A DNA stretch of 57,917 nt. Source: CAZKNJ01 sp964554185. Lineage in GTDB: Bacteria; 4484-113. The translations under genes and the position numbers were made by a program. Below the pieces are notes generated by a model. That model ran no database searches, was not told the DNA's origin, and saw only the letters and a list, made by a program, of their open reading frames with translations. The stretch spans positions 1 to 57,917 of the forward strand of contig CAZKNJ010000011.1 in the NCBI GenBank assembly GCA_964554185.1, read 5' to 3'. This document shows positions 50,055-57,745 of this stretch, one piece after another. Numbering within the stretch: the stretch's first letter is position 1; each line of letters opens with the position of its first letter.

Positions 50055-51644
50055 TTAAATCTCACCGGCGGCCATGAGGATCTGTAAGTACGTTGTCTGG
50101 TAGGAAACCTGCGCGCTCAAGAGCGACAGCTCCGCCTCCAACAGTGATTCCTGAGCCTGTATCACGTCAAGAGTATCCGCCAACCCGACGCGGTTGCGCT
50201 CAACCTGAATCTCGTAGTTCTCACGGGCGACCTCCACGTTGCTCTCCGCGAGGTCCAGCTGCGCTTGCTTGCTGGCAAGATCGCGGAAAGACGCTTCCCA
50301 GTCTTGGCGCAACTGCTGTACCGTTTTCTCCATCTCGGCCTGGGAAATCGCCAAGTCTTGCTCTCCCTGCGCCAGCCGCGCCTTATAGGCGCGCTTGTGC
50401 CATGGAAGCGTGTAGGTCAGGGTAAGCGCGTAGCTCTCGTTATCCAGGTTACGCATGGCGCTGCCGGCGGTCGCATCCTCGCCCTCGCGACTGTAATCCA
50501 GAGCGAGGTCAAGGTCGGGGCGCAGCTCGCCGCGGTTTCGCGCCTGCTGCAGCTCGGCGTTGCGCAGGTTCATCTCCGCCTGCCGCAGGCTAGCCGAGGC
50601 GTTGCGCACGAGCTCCCAATCAGCACCTACATCAAGCTGCACGGGCTGTGGCGAGATACCCACCCCCGGGTCAATGTCCAGCGGCTGGTTGACGCCCAGC
50701 AGCACCGCTAGGCCATCCAGCGAATCCAGATAGCCTTTCTGCTCATCGATGAGGCGCGTCTTCTGGTTGAGGACGTTGTTCTCCGCCTGCAACACATCTG
50801 CCCGGATGGAAAGCCCGACCTTATGGCGCTCGCTGTTGCGCTCGTGAAGTTTGAGCGCCGCTTCCAGGTTTGCCTCCCGTACTTCCAGCGCTTTGCGCTG
50901 CGCGACCAGAGAGTAGTACTGCGAGTAGACTTGGTAGCGCAGGCTCCGCTGAGTTTCGTCGAGCAGCAGCTCGCGGTATGAGAGTGTGTTACGAGTCTGG
51001 CGCACGCCATACCAATTAGAATCGGTGCCATATCCGCGGCCCAGAGGGTGTACCCAACGGAAGCCAACGTCGCCGGAGTAGGACTTGGGCACGGAGGATG
51101 TGCTGCCTACTACGGAGACTTCAGAACGGGCAAGCTGGTGGCTCAGACTGAAGTTGTCGCCGGTCGGGAAGGTCTCACTCAGGCTGACGGAATAGAACGC
51201 GCTCTTTGAGGTGGACACGTTGCTGGAGGTCAGAGCGCTAACGCTGCCGCGCTCGGCTGAGCGGTAGCCGCCCGTGATCGAGAGCGCAGGGTCAAACGGT
51301 GAGAGCGTAAGATCCAGATCGTACCGCGCCCGTTCAAATGACGCCTCGGCGGTGCGGGCGTCGTAGCCCTCTTTGGTCACCAGCGCCAAGGCCTCTTCCA
51401 GACCGACGATGTACCTGCCGGAAAGGTCCAGTTGGGAAACACCGTAATCGGCGGAGGAAGCCGTCTCCCTGGGAGCCTTATCCACCGCCTCGGACGCGAT
51501 GGGAGGAGCTTCCTCGCTCAACTCGGCCTCGGCGGAAGTGTTGATCTCAATGGCGTTGTCATCCGCGAGAGAAACCGTGGCGAACAGAAGTAAAACCAAT
51601 ATTGCGAACGCGAAAACTCGTGTGGAAGCAGCCATGTATTTCAT
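50055..51644 (-). CDS. TolC-family outer membrane efflux protein
   Basis: 529 residues with a signal peptide (about 1-27). Two OEP repeats with long alpha-helical hairpins: V-G-L-E-E-A-L-A-L near 85, A-L-E-V-R-E-A-N-L-E-A-A near 255, and a C-terminal half with Q-A-E-M-E-K-T-V-Q-Q-L and A-Q-E-S-L-L-E-A-E-L-S. TolC trimers form the outer-membrane tunnel of export systems. Together with the ATPase it implies a tripartite exporter; the adaptor and permease are not seen. Confidence 0.88.
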   Translation of the reverse strand: MKYMAASTRVFAFAILVLLLFATVSLADDNAIEINTSAEAELSEEAPPIASEAVDKAPRETASSADYGVSQLDLSGRYIVGLEEALALVTKEGYDARTAEASFERARYDLDLTLSPFDPALSITGGYRSAERGSVSALTSSNVSTSKSAFYSVSLSETFPTGDNFSLSHQLARSEVSVVGSTSSVPKSYSGDVGFRWVHPLGRGYGTDSNWYGVRQTRNTLSYRELLLDETQRSLRYQVYSQYYSLVAQRKALEVREANLEAALKLHERNSERHKVGLSIRADVLQAENNVLNQKTRLIDEQKGYLDSLDGLAVLLGVNQPLDIDPGVGISPQPVQLDVGADWELVRNASASLRQAEMNLRNAELQQARNRGELRPDLDLALDYSREGEDATAGSAMRNLDNESYALTLTYTLPWHKRAYKARLAQGEQDLAISQAEMEKTVQQLRQDWEASFRDLASKQAQLDLAESNVEVARENYEIQVERNRVGLADTLDVIQAQESLLEAELSLLSAQVSYQTTYLQILMAAGEI

Positions 51645-51687
51645 TTAGATGCAGCCGGAAGCGTATAAGTTCGCCCGGACTGCGAGA

Positions 51688-52533
51688 TTAGACGAAACTC
51701 CTGCTGCGAAGCTCCTCAAGGAAAGCCTGGTAAACCGGCTTTACCTGGTAAACTACCCCGAAGATAACACCAGCAAGCAGGATGACCGCGATCAGAAACG
51801 CGAAAAAGGCCTGCACCGGTGTAACATCCCCGCCTTGCGCCACCGCGATGATCATGTACACCACAGAGACAATCACCAGAACCACGCCTATCATTTCCGC
51901 CGCGCCCAGCGACGGAGAAGTCCCACCACCAACCAGGAAGGCGCCGATGAGCTTGAAGTAGAAGAATCCGACCACCACGCCGCACAGCATATACGCGTAC
52001 GCCAGCGTTGAGAGCATTATCTTTAGCGGACCCTGGTTGCCGAACAACTTGGTCAGCACCCAGAATAAGACGCCGCTCAGCAGCCACAGCAGTATCCACA
52101 GGAACCACAGCCAGAACACCAACGACTCGATTGTGTAATAGGCGTTCATCATCTTCTCAACGCCTTCATTGAACACGATGTCCTTATACGTTGGGTTGGA
52201 GTAGGACGCCAAGGTCTGGCCTATCTGGGCGTTGGCGAACTTGAGGTAACTGGCCGTTAAGGTGGCCTTCTGAACCAGCGCGAACAGCGAGAGGAACAGC
52301 CCGCCCACAAACACGAGCAGTAAGCTGAAGAAGATGTTGTCGTCACTGCCCATGTTGCGCAACGAGTAAGTGGGGGCGGTGATCGCGTAGAACGCGCTGC
52401 GGAAGAACGGCAATCCCATGGCAACAATGCACAGAACGATGCCTCCTACCAGAATCCACTTGAGGCTCTGGTCGGGGTCCGCCGCCAGGAGCAGTATCGC
52501 CGGCGATTGCCTGGTCAAGGTGAGCGCTATCAT
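51688..52533 (-). CDS. Yip1-like multispan membrane protein
   Basis: 281 residues with five or six transmembrane segments (about 28-48, 70-92, 140-165, 178-205, 212-235, 245-265). The layout resembles Yip1-domain proteins (polytopic with P-x-Y near a helix start), but no diagnostic motif is certain. Its ATG has GGGGGAC upstream. It lies directly after the RDD gene and is probably co-transcribed. Confidence 0.6.
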   Translation of the reverse strand: MIALTLTRQSPAILLLAADPDQSLKWILVGGIVLCIVAMGLPFFRSAFYAITAPTYSLRNMGSDDNIFFSLLLVFVGGLFLSLFALVQKATLTASYLKFANAQIGQTLASYSNPTYKDIVFNEGVEKMMNAYYTIESLVFWLWFLWILLWLLSGVLFWVLTKLFGNQGPLKIMLSTLAYAYMLCGVVVGFFYFKLIGAFLVGGGTSPSLGAAEMIGVVLVIVSVVYMIIAVAQGGDVTPVQAFFAFLIAVILLAGVIFGVVYQVKPVYQAFLEELRSRSFV

Positions 52534-52546
52534 CGGTCCCCCATCA

Positions 52547-53521
52547 TCAGAATTTCACATTAATGATCTCGTATACATCCACCCGTTTAAGGCCGGAGTA
52601 GTTAATGACATAAGTCCCCGCCGCCATGTCGTGCAATCCTGCAGCGCGCGGGTGCACCAACGCCACTATTATACTAAACCCGAAGGTTGCCACCAAAACC
52701 GCAGCGCGAATCGCCGCCGCACCAATCCCTACGAAGTCACCGAACTGGCTTACAATCCGCAGATTCATCCAGCTCATGCCGAGCGACCGATTGGCAATAG
52801 CATATCCCCCGAAGAAGTAGAGGAAGTCCAGAATGAGCACCACGGGCAGAGGCTGGTACCGGAAAAGCGATGTCAAGACCATCTTGCTGCCCTCAATCAT
52901 ATTGCCCTCACCCAGCGAGATGACCGTGGGCACCGCGCCGCGGCTCAGGCCTGCGAGCAGAAAAGTGACAAGGAAGAATCCAACGAAATAGAGCAGGCGT
53001 GCAATAACTACGTCCAGCACATAGGCGATGATTCGCTTGAAGACATTGGCTACGCGGCCTTCCGAGTTGACACCGAAACCTCCCGGGTTGAACTCCGGGG
53101 GCGCGTCTGGCAGGAAGTCGCCCCTGTGGGCGTACGCCTTCTCACCCAGCTCAATGACCTCTTCTTCGGAGGGAGCATACGTCGCCTCGGCGCAGGTGCG
53201 GCACATCAGGCGGCCTTTCTTGATTACCAGGCAGTCATTGCAATAGTAGGCCGCGCAGACGGGACACTGCCCGATAGACACTGTCTCCGGGTGGTTGCGG
53301 CAATAAACAACTTGCTCGGCCGCATCCTGGGTTATGGCTTCGTCAATGTCTGGGACCGCCTCCCGGGCAGCCGGCTCCGGACGGAATGCGGCGGATGAGT
53401 CGTCGCCGAGTTCCTCGGGAGTTGTGAGCAAGCGCCAGAGATCAAACTCCTTCTTGCCCTCCTGGCCCGGGCTGTTAGAGTCTCCGGTGTCGCCGCGACG
53501 TTTGGAACGATCGTCCGCCAT
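52547..53521 (-). CDS. RDD-family membrane protein with N-terminal zinc-binding (B-box-like) region
   Basis: 324 residues. Residues ~75-120 hold a zinc-binding array C-x-N-H, C-x-x-C, C-x-x-C, C-x-x-C (Y-C-R-N-H through M-C-R-T-C), like B-box or rubredoxin-type modules. The C-terminal half (~165-320) is a three- to four-span RDD domain with R-I-I-A-Y-V-L-D, N-R-S-L-G-M-S and H-D-M-A-A-G-T-Y. The acidic N-terminus is disordered-looking. Function unknown. It lies between a TPR gene and a Yip1-like gene. Confidence 0.8.
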   Translation of the reverse strand: MADDRSKRRGDTGDSNSPGQEGKKEFDLWRLLTTPEELGDDSSAAFRPEPAAREAVPDIDEAITQDAAEQVVYCRNHPETVSIGQCPVCAAYYCNDCLVIKKGRLMCRTCAEATYAPSEEEVIELGEKAYAHRGDFLPDAPPEFNPGGFGVNSEGRVANVFKRIIAYVLDVVIARLLYFVGFFLVTFLLAGLSRGAVPTVISLGEGNMIEGSKMVLTSLFRYQPLPVVLILDFLYFFGGYAIANRSLGMSWMNLRIVSQFGDFVGIGAAAIRAAVLVATFGFSIIVALVHPRAAGLHDMAAGTYVINYSGLKRVDVYEIINVKF

Positions 53522-53525
53522 TTAC

Positions 53526-53792
53526 CTATAGGTTCTTCAGCCTCTCAGTTATCTGGGCCCGGGCCACTTCGTTCTTTTCCACTTTCAAGTAGGCTTCCCA
53601 CTGCTTCTTGGCCTTGTGCGCCCATCCGAGCTTCTCGTAGGCCAAAGCCAAGTACCGGTGGCCGGCAACGTAGTCAGGGTCGTGCCTGACCGCGAGCTTC
53701 CATTGCTCGGCCGCGCGCAGGAAGTCGCCACGGTTATAGTGGCTCATTCCCAAATCAAAATAGGCTTTCACCGTCGGATCCATATCCGCCAT
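53526..53792 (-). CDS. Small TPR protein
   Basis: 88 residues made of two TPR units: Y-F-D-L-G-M-S-H-Y-N-R-G-D-F-L-R-A-A-E-Q-W and A-G-H-R-Y-L-A-L-A-Y-E-K-L-G-W. It probably acts as a protein-interaction adaptor, role unknown. The ATG at 53792 has GAGGGG about 10 bases upstream; a longer frame to 53879 reads into tRNA-Ala and is rejected. Confidence 0.75.
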   Translation of the reverse strand: MADMDPTVKAYFDLGMSHYNRGDFLRAAEQWKLAVRHDPDYVAGHRYLALAYEKLGWAHKAKKQWEAYLKVEKNEVARAQITERLKNL

Positions 53793-53821
53793 CGCGCCAT
53801 CACCCCTCTGACCGTTTTCAC

Positions 53822-53894
53822 TGGAGGTGAACGGATTCGAACCGATGACCTTCTGCGTGCAAAGCAGATGCTCTGCCAACTGAGCTACACCCCC
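53822..53894 (-). tRNA. tRNA-Ala (anticodon TGC)
   Basis: Acceptor GGGGGTG/CACCTCC (one G-U), D-arm TAGCTCAGTTGGC, anticodon stem TCTGC/GCAGA with loop TTTGCAC, and T-arm GGTTCGAATCC. Discriminator A; CCA not encoded. Confidence 0.95.
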
Positions 53895-53950
53895 GCAGTC
53901 CTATTCTAACACACGCCGTTGAGGGATAAGCCGTGCAGAAAGCGATTAAG

Positions 53951-54024
53951 TGGGTCGTCCAGGACTCGAACCTGGGACCTCATCCTTATCAGGGATGCGC
54001 TCTAACCACCTGAGCTAACGACCC
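53951..54024 (-). tRNA. tRNA-Ile (anticodon GAT)
   Basis: Acceptor GGGTCGT/ACGACCC, D-arm TAGCTCAGGTGG, anticodon stem CATCC/GGATG with loop CTGATAA, and T-arm GGTTCGAGTCC. Discriminator A; CCA not encoded. It precedes tRNA-Ala in transcription direction. Confidence 0.95.
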
Positions 54025-54089
54025 GTGGTGGCGCTGGGAATATACCACCGCATTTCTTGGGCTGTCAATTGACTGAACCGCTGGTGTGA

Positions 54090-54095
54090 CATAAT
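54090..54095 (+). promoter_or_regulatory. Extended -10 of ispE (leaderless)
   Basis: TGA-CATAAT, 6 bases before the ATG; TTGACT (54069-54074) at a short 15-base spacing may be the -35. Confidence 0.55.
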
Positions 54096-54101
54096 GCTGC
54101 T

Positions 54102-54986
54102 ATGAGTTGGTGGGTGCGCCGCTGCCCGGCGAAGGTGAACCTGAGCCTGTCGATACTGGGCTACGACGAAGCCGCGCGGCTACATTACATTGACAGCGTG
54201 CTGGCAAAGATATCGCTTGAAGACGAACTGCGGATTTCGCCTTCTGCTAAGCCAGAGGTCACCGTGAGTTTCAGCGCCGAAGCTCCATGCGACGACATCG
54301 CCGACATTGATCCCGCGGCGAACACTCTTGCCCGGGCATACGCCGCGTTGGAGGCTGCCGCAGGTGCACCCCTGCCGGGATTGAAGGTGGAAGTGGTGAA
54401 ACGCATTCCGCCGGCGAGCGGGCTGGGCGGCGGCAGCAGTGATGCTGCTGGACTCCTACGCTTCTTCCAGGACTTCGCAGGGAACCGCACGCGCGATCTG
54501 CAATTGCCTGCCAGCATACACGGCCTCACTCACGCAGACTGGATGCGGCTCGCCGCCGAAGTAGGCGCGGATGTTCCGTCGTTCATGTACGACGGTGTCA
54601 CCAGAGTGCGCGGCCACGGAGAGCTGGCGGAGCCCATCGCTCTGGTGGGGCTGGAGAAGTGCAGGTGCCGGCTGATGCTGCCAGCAGCACGCCTGTCAAC
54701 CGCAGAGATGTACTCCCGCGTCAAGGAGTACTCCACCGAGAACCACACAGAAGTCTTTGTGCGTGCTTGGCTGCACGGCGACCCGGAAGCCGCGCTTCAG
54801 TCTGCCCGCAACGACTTCACGCCGCTCGTGCTCGGAGCCTGTGCCGAAGCTGCGGCAGCGTTTGATGAGCTAAGCGGCGAACAGCCACTGCTCTGCCAGG
54901 TATCCGGCAGCGGGAGCGCAGTGTTCTCGGTGTTGCCGCGAGAGGATGGGGAGCTTCCCGCGGGCTGCTACGACTTCTTGGTGTAA
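54102..54986 (+). CDS. ispE: 4-diphosphocytidyl-2-C-methyl-D-erythritol kinase
   Basis: 294 residues. GHMP kinase of the MEP isoprenoid pathway, phosphorylating the 2-hydroxyl of CDP-methylerythritol. Motifs: N-terminal C-P-A-K-V-N-L-S-L, the ATP loop P-P-A-S-G-L-G-G-G-S-S-D-A-A-G, G-A-D-V-P-S-F, and C-terminal Q-V-S-G-S-G-S-A-V-F. The canonical H-P-H-G-x-H-x string is replaced by Y-D-E-A-A-R-L-H-Y, so some substrate-side residues differ. Start fixed by a leaderless-type promoter. Confidence 0.93.
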   Translation: MSWWVRRCPAKVNLSLSILGYDEAARLHYIDSVLAKISLEDELRISPSAKPEVTVSFSAEAPCDDIADIDPAANTLARAYAALEAAAGAPLPGLKVEVVKRIPPASGLGGGSSDAAGLLRFFQDFAGNRTRDLQLPASIHGLTHADWMRLAAEVGADVPSFMYDGVTRVRGHGELAEPIALVGLEKCRCRLMLPAARLSTAEMYSRVKEYSTENHTEVFVRAWLHGDPEAALQSARNDFTPLVLGACAEAAAAFDELSGEQPLLCQVSGSGSAVFSVLPREDGELPAGCYDFLV

Positions 54987-55649
54987 TCAGGCCACTTTGT
55001 ATCCTGGCCTCCGCGCTGCCTTCGCTCTGCGTTCAATCTCGGCTACCCACTTCGCAGTCACTGCGATATCAGTTGACACTTGAAGCTCTGACACCATCGG
55101 CAAATCGCGCCGCCCCCAGGTGATACGCAGATGATCGAGCTTCGCCCCTTTGCGAGATGACAGATTGACGCTACGGAAATGCGGGAGGAAAGAAAGCAGG
55201 ATGATAGGCCAACCTACCGGATTATAGCAATGCGACCACTGTAGCCACCTGTGGCTTTCTGGTATGGCTCCGGCAGTCGGCGCGACACAGTGGATGAGCG
55301 CGTACGGAATGGCTATGGGCGGCTTCTTGTCTTTCCGCTGGAATACCAGGCCTTCTTCCAGCAGCCAAATGCGGCCCTTCCCAAAATGCTCGAAACCTCT
55401 TCCAACAACCGGCGCTGGCTTCAGGGCTCTCGCGCGCACACCCGGCATCCACGAACCCGAGTAACTCCCGCTGGCAAACCACTCCGATTGCTCGTTCTCG
55501 GTCCAAGCGGGATTGCGATCCGGCAATGCGTAGGCGCTGAGTTTCCGCGCCCGCCCTATTCCGGACCAATAGAAAGGCAAGTAGGCAAAGCCGCCCAGCG
55601 CCATCAAGCCAGCGGTCGCAACTTCAACCATCTTCCATTCGAATGCCAT
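54987..55649 (-). CDS. Unrecognised membrane protein, family member 3 of 3
   Basis: 220 residues. One N-terminal hydrophobic stretch (about 8-27) and a soluble domain with G-R-G-F-E-x-x-G-K-G-R-I-W-L, I-P-Y-A-L-I-H, I-T-W-G-R-R-D-L-P-M and W-V-A-E-I-E-R-R-A. The same set of motifs recurs in the two genes upstream, so these are tandem paralogues. A pleckstrin-homology/GRAM-like beta domain is possible but unproven. The ATG at 55649 has AAAAGGAGG about 12 bases upstream; a start at 55733 would overlap the gene before it. It abuts convergent ispE. Confidence 0.75.
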   Translation of the reverse strand: MAFEWKMVEVATAGLMALGGFAYLPFYWSGIGRARKLSAYALPDRNPAWTENEQSEWFASGSYSGSWMPGVRARALKPAPVVGRGFEHFGKGRIWLLEEGLVFQRKDKKPPIAIPYALIHCVAPTAGAIPESHRWLQWSHCYNPVGWPIILLSFLPHFRSVNLSSRKGAKLDHLRITWGRRDLPMVSELQVSTDIAVTAKWVAEIERRAKAARRPGYKVA

Positions 55650-55656
55650 AGCTTCA

Positions 55657-56238
55657 TCAAGCCTCCTTTTCCTGCAACTTGGCCTGCCAGACCCGCGCCC
55701 GGTGGGATATCTCCGCCGCCCACACGTCGGCAACTTTTCGCTTGAGTGAAACCTGCACTCCAGTCACTAATGGCAGCTCCTCACGCCCCCAGGTGATGCG
55801 GATAATGGGGCCCGGAATCCTCTTGCCACCAAAACCGCCGAAGCCCACGTCAACCTTGCGAATGAGCCCGAAGGGGATCACCAGCGGCTTGCGCGTGAGA
55901 TAGCGGCCAATCATCACGCATTCGGGGGAAAGCCAGATCTTGCCGTTGCCCTTTACCTCGTATCCCTTGCCGATAACCGGCATCCGCCCGAAGAAGAGAA
56001 AGCGCTCGTTAGCAAAGGCGGATCCCGCGTAGTATCCGCCAACTTTGCCGAACGCGGGATCATCCGGCGGCTGCTCCTCCGGCAGGAAGTCCGGTAGCGC
56101 GAGCTTGGAGAGCTTGACGCCCTTGCGTATGGCGACGAAAAGCGCCAACATGAAAGGCAGCAGGATAGCCGCCATGATTATGGGCACGATGATGTCCCAG
56201 TCGGGCTCGGTGACCAGCGCTATTAGAGTGCAAAGCAT
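55657..56238 (-). CDS. Unrecognised membrane protein, family member 2 of 3
   Basis: 193 residues. A hydrophobic N-terminus (about 14-38) leads to the shared domain: G-K-G-Y-E-x-x-G-N-G-K-I-W-L, V-I-P-F-G-L-I-R-K-V, I-T-W-G-R-E-E-L-P-L, and W-A-A-E-I-S-H-R-A near the C-terminus, ending in a charged tail. It lies 7 bases before member 3. Function unknown. Confidence 0.75.
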   Translation of the reverse strand: MLCTLIALVTEPDWDIIVPIIMAAILLPFMLALFVAIRKGVKLSKLALPDFLPEEQPPDDPAFGKVGGYYAGSAFANERFLFFGRMPVIGKGYEVKGNGKIWLSPECVMIGRYLTRKPLVIPFGLIRKVDVGFGGFGGKRIPGPIIRITWGREELPLVTGVQVSLKRKVADVWAAEISHRARVWQAKLQEKEA

Positions 56239-56377
56239 CAGGACGAGTATTCTCCTTGTTGGTGGGCCGGTTTCGTTTCGGGCTCTCCCGAGCTCATCAG
56301 CACAAAGGGATCAGAAGCCGTGGAACAGCCGCCCCACCAGCCTACCCCGCATTCTCTGATTGTGGCAAGCGCAAGCA

Positions 56378-56848
56378 TCACCGCGAGGCCTTCGTCTTGG
56401 CCTTCCACGCTGTCGTCCTGCGCGAGATTTCCTGCGCCCAGAGGTCGGTTTCCTGGCGCTTGCCGGAAATCTGGATAGTGGTCTCCATCGGCAGCTCGGG
56501 CCGTCCCCACACCACCTGCAGCCAGGGCTTGCCATCAACCTCCCGCCGGTTGATGGCGTGGATCAAGGCGTAGGGGATCACCGCCGGCGTGCGGCTAAGC
56601 GCCGGTGTGAAAGCAATCGCCTCGTTCGCCAGCCAGATGTTCCCGCCGCCGCGTTTCTCAAAGCCCTNNNNNNNNNNNNNNNNNNNNNNNNNNNNNNNNN
56701 NNNNNNNNNNNNNNNNNNNNNNNNNNNNNNNNNNNNNNNNNNNNNNNNNNNNNNNNNNNNNNNNNNNCACTGCTGCCAGCTGTGCAACCACCAAACCAAT
56801 CACCACACCTGTAACCGCTTTCTTCTTTTTCAAACGTCCAGCCTCCAT
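56378..56848 (-). CDS. Unrecognised membrane protein, family member 1 of 3 (interrupted by assembly gap)
   Basis: The N-terminal 27 codons (charged start, then a transmembrane segment V-V-I-G-L-V-V-A-Q) and the C-terminal ~95 codons (G-F-E-K-x-G-G-G-N-I-W-L, V-I-P-Y-A-L-I-H, V-W-G-R-P-E-L-P-M, W-A-Q-E-I-S-R-R) flank 100 N. The frame agrees across the gap, but the N run is a placeholder, so gap length and continuity are unknown and the two pieces could belong to different genes. GGAGG lies 7 bases before the ATG at 56848. Confidence 0.6.
   Translation of the reverse strand: MEAGRLKKKKAVTGVVIGLVVAQLAAVXXXXXXXXXXXXXXXXXXXXXXXXXXXXXXXXXXGFEKRGGGNIWLANEAIAFTPALSRTPAVIPYALIHAINRREVDGKPWLQVVWGRPELPMETTIQISGKRQETDLWAQEISRRTTAWKAKTKASR
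56668..56767. other. Assembly gap (100 N)
   Basis: Exactly 100 ambiguous bases, the usual arbitrary scaffold-gap length. The true size is unknown. It falls within a tandem paralogous family, a common cause of assembly breaks. Confidence 0.98.
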
Positions 56849-56926
56849 TCACGTTCCTCCAGAGCGGTGCCAGTGATGCACCGCGCAATGGCACCCCAAC
56901 GGATAATTGTGCTATTCATCTAGTAG

Positions 56927-56932
56927 AATATA
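56927..56932 (-). promoter_or_regulatory. Extended -10 of the three-gene paralogue unit
   Basis: TGG-TATATT on the minus strand, about 78 bases before the ATG at 56848. Divergent from the next promoter. Confidence 0.45.
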
Positions 56933-56974
56933 CCACACGCTCAACTTCTGCGCAAGCCCCTCTACGGGCCAGAG

Positions 56975-56980
56975 TATAAT
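56975..56980 (+). promoter_or_regulatory. -10 box of membrane protein gene (leaderless)
   Basis: TATAAT, 6 bases before the GTG at 56987. Confidence 0.65.
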
Positions 56981-56986
56981 CACAGT

Positions 56987-57745
56987 GTGAGCCGATTTCT
57001 CACCTTCACCGATGAGGTTGAACGGATTGTACTGCGCCATTTCGCCAACCGGCTGCTGTGGATGGTCCTGGCGGCCTCGGCTTTCACTACTATCCACCTG
57101 AACCGCGTGCAGGCGCAGCAGGGCGGCTGGCACGCTGAAGACCTGCTGTCCGCGCTGAACCTCGTTGTGGAAATCACGCTGGTCGCCGCCTTCGCCTGCA
57201 TCATCATTTGGGAGCAGTTCCTAAGGTCACGCGGACGGCTGGGCGGCCCGCAGATGGATCACCGGCGGTACACAATCCGGTTTCATCTCGCGGCGCTGCT
57301 CGTGCTGCTGGTCGTCACGGCGTTGCTCATCGCGCTGGCCGGCTACCTTCAGTTCGTCCACCTGCTCACGATAATGCAGCGCGGCTTCCTCCTCTGGCTC
57401 ACGGTCGCGCTGGCGGTTACCGCGTACTGCTTCGCCAATCCGCGGCTGCGCGGGGGGCTGGCCGCATTCGCCTCGTTTGTGTTCGCACTGCTGGTCATGG
57501 CTGGCGGCGAGTGGCTGGTGGTCACGATGTCGGTGGTGCATCCCGCCTGGGCGCGCCTCGGCGACCTCTACTACTGGAACCAGTTGTTCCCGCGCCTGGC
57601 GCAGGACGACCTGTGGCTGGTCATCTACCAGCCCTGGCTTTCGTGGTACTTCGCGGGCTACGCAGGAGCGAATGTGCTGCTGTATTTCGTGTTCCTCGGG
57701 CGGCTGCAGCTGGGCAGCAGGAGCACCGGCGGGGGGGAGGCGTGA
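56987..57745 (+). CDS. Polytopic membrane protein, unknown function
   Basis: 252 residues with about six hydrophobic segments (roughly 20-36, 58-75, 95-118, 127-145, 152-175 and 215-238). There is a Trp/Tyr-rich loop (W-N-Q-L-F, W-L-V-I-Y-Q-P-W-L-S-W-Y) near residues 190-215. No family is recognised. The GTG start is fixed by the leaderless spacing to TATAAT. The stop overlaps the acpS start (GTGA). Confidence 0.7.
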   Translation: MSRFLTFTDEVERIVLRHFANRLLWMVLAASAFTTIHLNRVQAQQGGWHAEDLLSALNLVVEITLVAAFACIIIWEQFLRSRGRLGGPQMDHRRYTIRFHLAALLVLLVVTALLIALAGYLQFVHLLTIMQRGFLLWLTVALAVTAYCFANPRLRGGLAAFASFVFALLVMAGGEWLVVTMSVVHPAWARLGDLYYWNQLFPRLAQDDLWLVIYQPWLSWYFAGYAGANVLLYFVFLGRLQLGSRSTGGGEA

